10,314 nt of DNA from Planctomycetota bacterium (GTDB lineage: Bacteria > Planctomycetota > UBA1135 > GCA-002686595). The notes beneath the pieces are model-generated. The model was given only the letters and a program-made list of their open reading frames with translations, had not been told where the DNA came from and made no database searches. Location: NCBI GenBank assembly GCA_027623615.1, contig JAQBVH010000058.1, positions 1 through 10,314 of the forward strand. Reading direction: 5' to 3'. The position numbers and the translations under genes were made by a program. Numbering within the stretch: the stretch's first letter is position 1; the number at the start of each line of letters is the position of its first letter. Of this stretch, positions 6,087 to 10,314 are shown piece after piece.

Positions 6087-9000
6087 CGCAGCACCTTGCG
6101 CTTGACCCAGTCGTCGACGACCGGGTTGGTCAGGATCTGGGCCGCCATGTGGGTCGCGATGTGGCTCGAGGTGTCGTGGCAGTAGATGACGATCACGACC
6201 TTGGGGTCCTCGGCCGGGAAGTAGCCGGCGAGCCAGGCGTGCTTGCGCTCGCCCTCCTCGGCCTCCCACTGGTCCAGCGGCGCGGTCGGGTCGACCGGGA
6301 CCTTCTGCTTGGCCAGGTAGTCCGCACTGCCGGTCTTGCAGGCCAGGACGTAGCCGAGGTCCGCCTCCGACAGGCCCTTGTCCTTGGCCGTGCCGTCGCC
6401 GTTCGCGACCTGGAGCAGCGCCCGACGAACCGTTTCGAGGTGAGCGTCGGAGATCGGCAGCCTCACGGGATTCGGCGGCACCTGCTCGTCGGCGAGGTAA
6501 CGCACGAGCGTGACCTCGGGCAGGAACCCCGTCGCGAGGCCCGCGTAGGCGCGCGCCATCTGCACCGGCGTTGCCTGCACCGCGGTCAGACCGTTCGCCA
6601 GCCGCTGGCGCGTCTTCGCTGTCTGCACGGTCGCGCCGTGGTAGATCTCGCCCGCCCAGCTGTTCTCGACCAGACCCAAGCGCCCGGGGTGGAAGTCGCG
6701 CCGCACGCCAGTCGGCAGGTCGAGGCCAAAGGTGCGCGCCAGGTCGATGTGGCCCTGCTGGTCGATCTGCTCACCGAGGGCGGCGAAGTAGGCGTTGCAG
6801 GACTTGCAGAGGGCGAAGTCGAGGGCCACGCCGTCCTGGCCGGTCTGCCCGCTGTGTCCCCACTGGCTCAGGCAGTGCACCTTGCCCGTGCGCGGCCCGG
6901 GCTTGTGGCTGGCGTACGAGGCCTCGTACCCGTCCTCCCAGCGCGTGCACTGGAACAGCGTGTTCTCGTTGATGATGCCCTGCTCCAGGGCCCACGCCGC
7001 GACGAGCGGCTTGATCACCGACCCCGGCGGCTGGAAGCGCGGCCTGCGCAGGGTGCGGTCGATCGCGACGCCGCGCTCGCCGTCCTGCCACTTGTGGCCC
7101 TGCTGGTCCGCCGTCCGCGGAGTCGAGGCCGCGACCAGGAGCTCCCCGTCCACGGTCATCAGCACCGCGGCGCCGACCGGGTATTCGTGCCACATCAGGT
7201 CGGGCTTGTCCTCGCTGGGCGGCGGCGGCGCGGGGTTCTCGAGGATCTCCTCGACGACGCGCTGCAGCTCGAGGTCGAGGGTCAGCGTCAGGTCGCCGCC
7301 GTGCACAGCCGGCACGTAGACCGGCTCGCGCCCCTCCTCGCGCTCGCGCAGGCCGAGGGTCTCGCGATAGCCGTTCGTACCCTTGAGCTCCGCGTCGAAG
7401 TAGCCCTCGAGCCCCGAACCACCCATGGCGACGCCCGGCGCGTAGAAGCCAGCGACGGCCTCCTGGATCCACTCCACGCTCTCGGAGTCGCGCTGCAGGC
7501 GGCGCTGCTCCTCGCGCACGCGCTGCTCGTCGGGGCGCTGCGCGAAGATGTCGACCAGGTACGGGGAACGCGTGCGACCGATCAGGAACTCGGCCACCAG
7601 CTTGGGATCGTCCGCGTCAGGATCGACGAGGGCGACCGGAACGCGGCGCGTCGAGCGCAGCACGAGGAAGCCCGCGTAGAGCTCGGGGTGGCGCGTCACC
7701 AGGTGCACGAGCCCGTAGCTCGGGCGCCGCGTGAAGCGCAGAGGCCGCGACTCGCGATCGCGAACGACGTAGGGCCGCGTCTCGAGGGCCTCCTTCACGA
7801 AGGACTCGCGCAGGGAGACGCTCTCGGGGTACTGGCTGAACAGGGTGTGCACGCGACGCTGCAGGCGCCGATCCCAGTCGAGCAGCACCGCCTCGACCGG
7901 GTCCTCGTGCTCCGACTGCCAGGTCGGGAGCTCGACCTGTTCCGCGACCTGGAGCAGCATCACGCGCGTGTGCTCCTCCCGGGTCCCGTGCCGGCGCTCG
8001 TACTTCGCAGGGACCGCCGGCAGGTCCTCGGGGCCGGGACACACCGCCTCGATCAAGGCGGTCGCGTCCATGCGCGCGCGCCCTTCTCGCAGGGCCGCGT
8101 CCTGGAAGGGCAGGGCGCCCGTGAAGAGCGACTCGGGAATCGTGGACGTGCGCTCGAAGCGCCGCGCGAAGTCGGCCAGCACGACCACGTCGTCGAGCTC
8201 CCACCAGGGCACGGGCGCCGGGCTGCCCTTCTGGGTGCGCTCGTCGGAGGCGAAGAGGCAGGCCAGGCTCGAGAGGATGCGGTCCACGGGCGGCGCCCAA
8301 TCCGGCTCGACCTTGGCGCGGGCGATCGCATGGCCGGCCAGGGCGTCCTTGATCGCTGCGGGCCAGGCGTCGCCGCGGTCGCGGCACCACTCCGCCAGCC
8401 GATCCCGATCCCAGTACATCGCGCGGCGCAGCCACTCGAGGTCGATCTTGGTCAGGTTCGCGCCGTCGAGGCGCTGGGCGGCGAAGCCCGCGGCCTCGTG
8501 GAAGAGGTCGTCCGCAGCCGAAAACTCGACCTCGCGCCGCTTCTCCTCCAGCCCGATGAGCAGGCCCTCGAAGGGGCTGCGACCACGCGCCTGGCCCTCG
8601 CCGAGCAGCTCGTCCAGGTCGACCTCGTGGGCCAGCTCCGACAGGCGCAAGAGGCTGTCCTGCAAGCGTCGCTCGAGGGCGCTCTCCACGGCGCTCATCG
8701 GCACCTTGCGGGCGCGCGCGAGGAGCGACAGGTAGCTCTCGTTCCAGCGCGCCGTGCCCTTCGCTTCCCGCAGCGTATGCTCCTCCTGACGGCTCGGCGC
8801 GAGCAGGGCAAGCACGTACCAGTGCAGCTCGGCCGCGCGGGTTCCCCGCCGTACGGTCTTCGCGTTCCGGCGCCTGGCGCGGCCGGAGTCGCCGTTGACG
8901 GCGGGCACCGTGACGTCACCGTAGGTCAGCGCCTCCCCATCGCCGAAGGCATCGATCTCCGCCGGTGAGAGGTTCGCGAACGCGAGCGCGGTCGGCACCA

Positions 9001-9331
9001 GTTCGCGGTGCACCTCCTCGAGGCTGACCGAGTCGAGGTCGACCAGGGAGCGCATCTGGGCCACCTGCCCGAGCGGGTGTCCGCGCCGGAAGTCGCGCCA
9101 GACGAACTCGAGCTCGTAGACCTGCTCGTCGCGCACCCACACGCGGCCCTCGCGGTCGTAGATCGTGCCGCGCAGGTAGGGTTCGACGCGCCAGCTGCGC
9201 ATGAGGTTGGCGGCCTCGCGCGCCCAGACGTCGTTCTCGAGGACCATCACGTCGTACAGACGCGCGACGACCACGCAGAGGGCGAAGCCGAACGCCACCA
9301 GGGGCAGACCGATGCGGCGCGCGCTCACCAT
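6083..9331 (-). CDS. mrdA: Penicillin-binding protein 2 (elongasome transpeptidase) with very long pedestal insertion
   Basis: This class B PBP cross-links glycan made by RodA. Residues 7-30 form the membrane anchor; RGTIYDREGRVW (54-65) is the standard opening of the pedestal domain. The transpeptidase domain starts near GLEGYFDAELKGTNGYRE (640-657) and carries S771-V-I-K774 (nucleophile motif), S844-C-N846 and K999-T-G-S1002. C795, C820, H826 and C845 align with the metal site reported for Acinetobacter PBP2. The protein is 1082 residues against 600-700 usual: between about residues 145 and 540 lies some 400 residues of charged, mostly helical-looking sequence with no counterpart in E. coli PBP2. 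The usual pedestal seems to resume near ELYAGFLVLRSTRRVP (550-565). Start at ATG 9331 overlaps the mreD stop by seven bases; GTG 9328 is an alternative that gives a four-base overlap. All three active-site motifs are intact, so the enzyme should be active. Confidence 0.95.
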   Translation of the reverse strand: MVSARRIGLPLVAFGFALCVVVARLYDVMVLENDVWAREAANLMRSWRVEPYLRGTIYDREGRVWVRDEQVYELEFVWRDFRRGHPLGQVAQMRSLVDLDSVSLEEVHRELVPTALAFANLSPAEIDAFGDGEALTYGDVTVPAVNGDSGRARRRNAKTVRRGTRAAELHWYVLALLAPSRQEEHTLREAKGTARWNESYLSLLARARKVPMSAVESALERRLQDSLLRLSELAHEVDLDELLGEGQARGRSPFEGLLIGLEEKRREVEFSAADDLFHEAAGFAAQRLDGANLTKIDLEWLRRAMYWDRDRLAEWCRDRGDAWPAAIKDALAGHAIARAKVEPDWAPPVDRILSSLACLFASDERTQKGSPAPVPWWELDDVVVLADFARRFERTSTIPESLFTGALPFQDAALREGRARMDATALIEAVCPGPEDLPAVPAKYERRHGTREEHTRVMLLQVAEQVELPTWQSEHEDPVEAVLLDWDRRLQRRVHTLFSQYPESVSLRESFVKEALETRPYVVRDRESRPLRFTRRPSYGLVHLVTRHPELYAGFLVLRSTRRVPVALVDPDADDPKLVAEFLIGRTRSPYLVDIFAQRPDEQRVREEQRRLQRDSESVEWIQEAVAGFYAPGVAMGGSGLEGYFDAELKGTNGYRETLGLREREEGREPVYVPAVHGGDLTLTLDLELQRVVEEILENPAPPPPSEDKPDLMWHEYPVGAAVLMTVDGELLVAASTPRTADQQGHKWQDGERGVAIDRTLRRPRFQPPGSVIKPLVAAWALEQGIINENTLFQCTRWEDGYEASYASHKPGPRTGKVHCLSQWGHSGQTGQDGVALDFALCKSCNAYFAALGEQIDQQGHIDLARTFGLDLPTGVRRDFHPGRLGLVENSWAGEIYHGATVQTAKTRQRLANGLTAVQATPVQMARAYAGLATGFLPEVTLVRYLADEQVPPNPVRLPISDAHLETVRRALLQVANGDGTAKDKGLSEADLGYVLACKTGSADYLAKQKVPVDPTAPLDQWEAEEGERKHAWLAGYFPAEDPKVVIVIYCHDTSSHIATHMAAQILTNPVVDDWVKRKVLR
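6094..6097 (-). promoter_or_regulatory. Ribosome binding site of rodA
   Basis: AAGG (in AAGGTG) lies inside the last codons of mrdA, seven bases before the TTG at 6086. It decides in favour of the unusual TTG start, which would otherwise be hard to choose because the frame is open upstream. Confidence 0.5.
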
Positions 9332-9849
9332 CGACGGTCTCGCAGCGGCGCGAGGCCGGGCAGGTTGACGAACAGACCGAAGGCCACCAGACCCAGTCCG
9401 GCGGTGGTGATCGACGTCGCGATGGCAGGGCCGAACGCGACCGAGAGGGCCGTGCCCGCGTCCTCGCCCGTGCGCGCGGCGTGGACGAAGGCGAACCACA
9501 GGCCGAGGACCAGCGCGCCGCCACCGGCCAGGCTCGCGCGGAGCAGCGGCGTCCCGAGCTCCGCGACCCGGCGCGTGTACTGGCACAGCACGGACGCTGC
9601 CAGGAACCCCGCCAGCACCGCGGCCGGGCTCTGCACCGTGTAGGGCAGCCGGCCGAGGGCGACGAGCAGGGTGGCGAGGGGCACGTCCTTCTTGTGCAAG
9701 CCGCCGGCGCAGGCGACCAGCAGGAGGAAGGACAGGTCGGGGGTCCAGGGACCGAGCGGCGTCCCGGTCACGACCACCGCCTGCGCGGCGGACAACCAGC
9801 TCGCCCACACAGCGAGCATCAACCAGGCCAAGGGACGACCGCGACTCAC
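9325..9849 (-). CDS. mreD: MreD, rod-shape-determining membrane protein
   Basis: MreD is a small inner-membrane subunit of the elongasome that sits with MreC and promotes PBP2-RodA activity. The 174-residue product has the right length and several hydrophobic helices, starting with LAWLMLAVWASWL (7-19), and the PDLSFLLLVA stretch (37-46) typical of the second helix. Identification rests on this pattern plus position between mreC and mrdA, since MreD is poorly conserved. Start at GTG 9849 overlaps the mreC stop as GTGA and has a strong ribosome site; the frame is open further upstream, but that sequence lies in mreC and is Arg/Gly/Pro-rich non-membrane sequence. The stop overlaps the mrdA start. 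Confidence 0.85.
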   Translation of the reverse strand: MSRGRPLAWLMLAVWASWLSAAQAVVVTGTPLGPWTPDLSFLLLVACAGGLHKKDVPLATLLVALGRLPYTVQSPAAVLAGFLAASVLCQYTRRVAELGTPLLRASLAGGGALVLGLWFAFVHAARTGEDAGTALSVAFGPAIATSITTAGLGLVAFGLFVNLPGLAPLRDRRW

Positions 9850-10314
9850 CGCAGCTCCCCCTCCGGCAAGCGTACGGTCAGGCCACCCGCGTCGCCGACC
9901 GGGTCGGGCAGATGCACGGTGATCACGTGAGGTCCCGGCCCGGTCGGCAACTTTGCATCGCCGAGGAGCAACCCGCGGGGCACGAGGGACTCGCCCGAGC
10001 CGGTCCACAGGCGCGCCTCCACCCCAAGGAGCCCGTGAACCTCGGGATCCAGGGGAACGCGCGCCGGCCAGCGCAGGCGCACGCTGTCCCCCTGTCGACC
10101 TAAGCACGTGACCCGACCGAGGACGTGCACGCTCTCGCCGCCCGGCCCGCTGAGAATGGCCAACGCGGGCACGCCGAGGCCGGGGTCACCGAAGAGCGCC
10201 ACGTCGGCGCTGGCGACGCCCGCGTGCAGGACGCGGCCCGCGAAGCGTGGTCCGCGCGCGAGGGCCGCGCCGGTCAGCACGTCGTCGAGGCGACCGGCGG
10301 CCATGGGGCGGCCG
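9846..10314 (-). CDS. mreC: MreC, C-terminal part (gene runs off the right edge)
   Basis: MreC is a periplasmic scaffold anchored in the inner membrane that links MreB filaments to PBP2 and RodA. Only the last 155 residues are in view. The frame stays open to the edge, so the ATG at 10304 is internal. RFAGRVLHAGVASADVALFGDP followed by GVPALAI resembles the MreC beta-domain stretch GVVGRV...TSRV.L.TDP...VPVRV. Later GLLLGDAKLPTGPG corresponds to the GLPIG.V segment near the end. The membrane helix and coiled coil are outside the window. Similarity is weak by eye, and the call depends strongly on the next genes being mreD, mrdA and rodA. mreB would be expected just beyond the edge. Confidence 0.8.
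   Translation of the reverse strand, partial: GRPMAAGRLDDVLTGAALARGPRFAGRVLHAGVASADVALFGDPGLGVPALAILSGPGGESVHVLGRVTCLGRQGDSVRLRWPARVPLDPEVHGLLGVEARLWTGSGESLVPRGLLLGDAKLPTGPGPHVITVHLPDPVGDAGGLTVRLPEGELR
9855..9864 (-). promoter_or_regulatory. Ribosome binding site of mreD
   Basis: GGAGGGGGAG at the end of mreC lies five bases before the GTG at 9849. It is the strongest Shine-Dalgarno sequence noted in the window and fixes the mreD start. Confidence 0.7.

Noticed and set aside
6087..6269. Upstream extension of the rodA frame to 6269
   Set aside because: Extra residues are low-complexity, lie inside the mrdA transpeptidase coding sequence, and the TTG at 6086 has both a ribosome site and a stop overlap.
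5990..8968. 992-codon open frame on the plus strand antisense to mrdA
   Set aside because: Compositionally biased (Arg, Leu, Gln, Val) with no motif; a shadow frame caused by the strong third-position G/C bias of mrdA.
9332..9808. Upstream extension of the mrdA frame to 9808
   Set aside because: The extra 159 residues are Arg/Pro/Gly-rich and lie inside mreD; the membrane anchor of PBP2 begins right after the start at 9331.
9850..10107. Upstream extension of the mreD frame to 10107
   Set aside because: Non-membrane Arg/Gly-rich sequence opposite no known MreD region; GTG 9849 has a strong ribosome site.
1..10314. Scan for tRNA, rRNA, CRISPR repeats, insertion sequences and phage genes
   Set aside because: No cloverleaf, spaced repeat array, transposase motif or terminal inverted repeat could be recognised by eye.

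Overview
The window is about 10.3 kb of very GC-rich bacterial DNA with tightly packed genes. The one clearly AT-richer patch is at about 2160-2260. It holds two unrelated functional blocks separated by a divergent/convergent pair. No rRNA, tRNA, CRISPR or mobile-element sequence was seen. The combination of a bacterial microcompartment (BMC) shell gene, a rod-type cell-wall elongation operon, sparse Shine-Dalgarno signals and near-saturated G/C third positions suggests a rod-forming Gram-negative-type lineage. Planctomycetota or Myxococcota-like bacteria would fit, but this is inference only and the sequence does not settle the phylum.

Left block (1-2260, minus strand): a BMC-H shell protein (1743-2048) is followed 12 nt later by a CoA-acylating aldehyde dehydrogenase (156-1730) with an unusual C-terminal tail. 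A doubtful ORF runs off the left edge. This is the start of a microcompartment operon in which a volatile aldehyde is converted to acyl-CoA inside a protein shell. No signature upstream enzyme is in view, so the substrate is unknown. Its upstream region (2049-2260) contains a candidate promoter, a C-rich leader with short repeats and a stem-loop.

Middle: a membrane-anchored amidohydrolase-family metal hydrolase (2261-3526, minus) and an APC-superfamily amino-acid permease (3559-4902, plus) diverge from only 32 bp, and that gap carries a near-perfect palindrome. The permease then meets rodA tail to tail, the two stop codons overlapping in one CTAG.

Right block (4899-10314, minus strand): mreC (partial) - mreD - mrdA (PBP2) - rodA, the conserved elongasome operon, in transcription order from the right edge. 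Each start codon overlaps the previous stop codon, so translation is probably coupled. MreC and MreD scaffold the complex in the inner membrane, RodA polymerises glycan from lipid II and PBP2 cross-links it. The most striking feature of the window is this PBP2: 1082 residues, with roughly 400 extra residues inserted in the pedestal region ahead of an otherwise intact transpeptidase domain.
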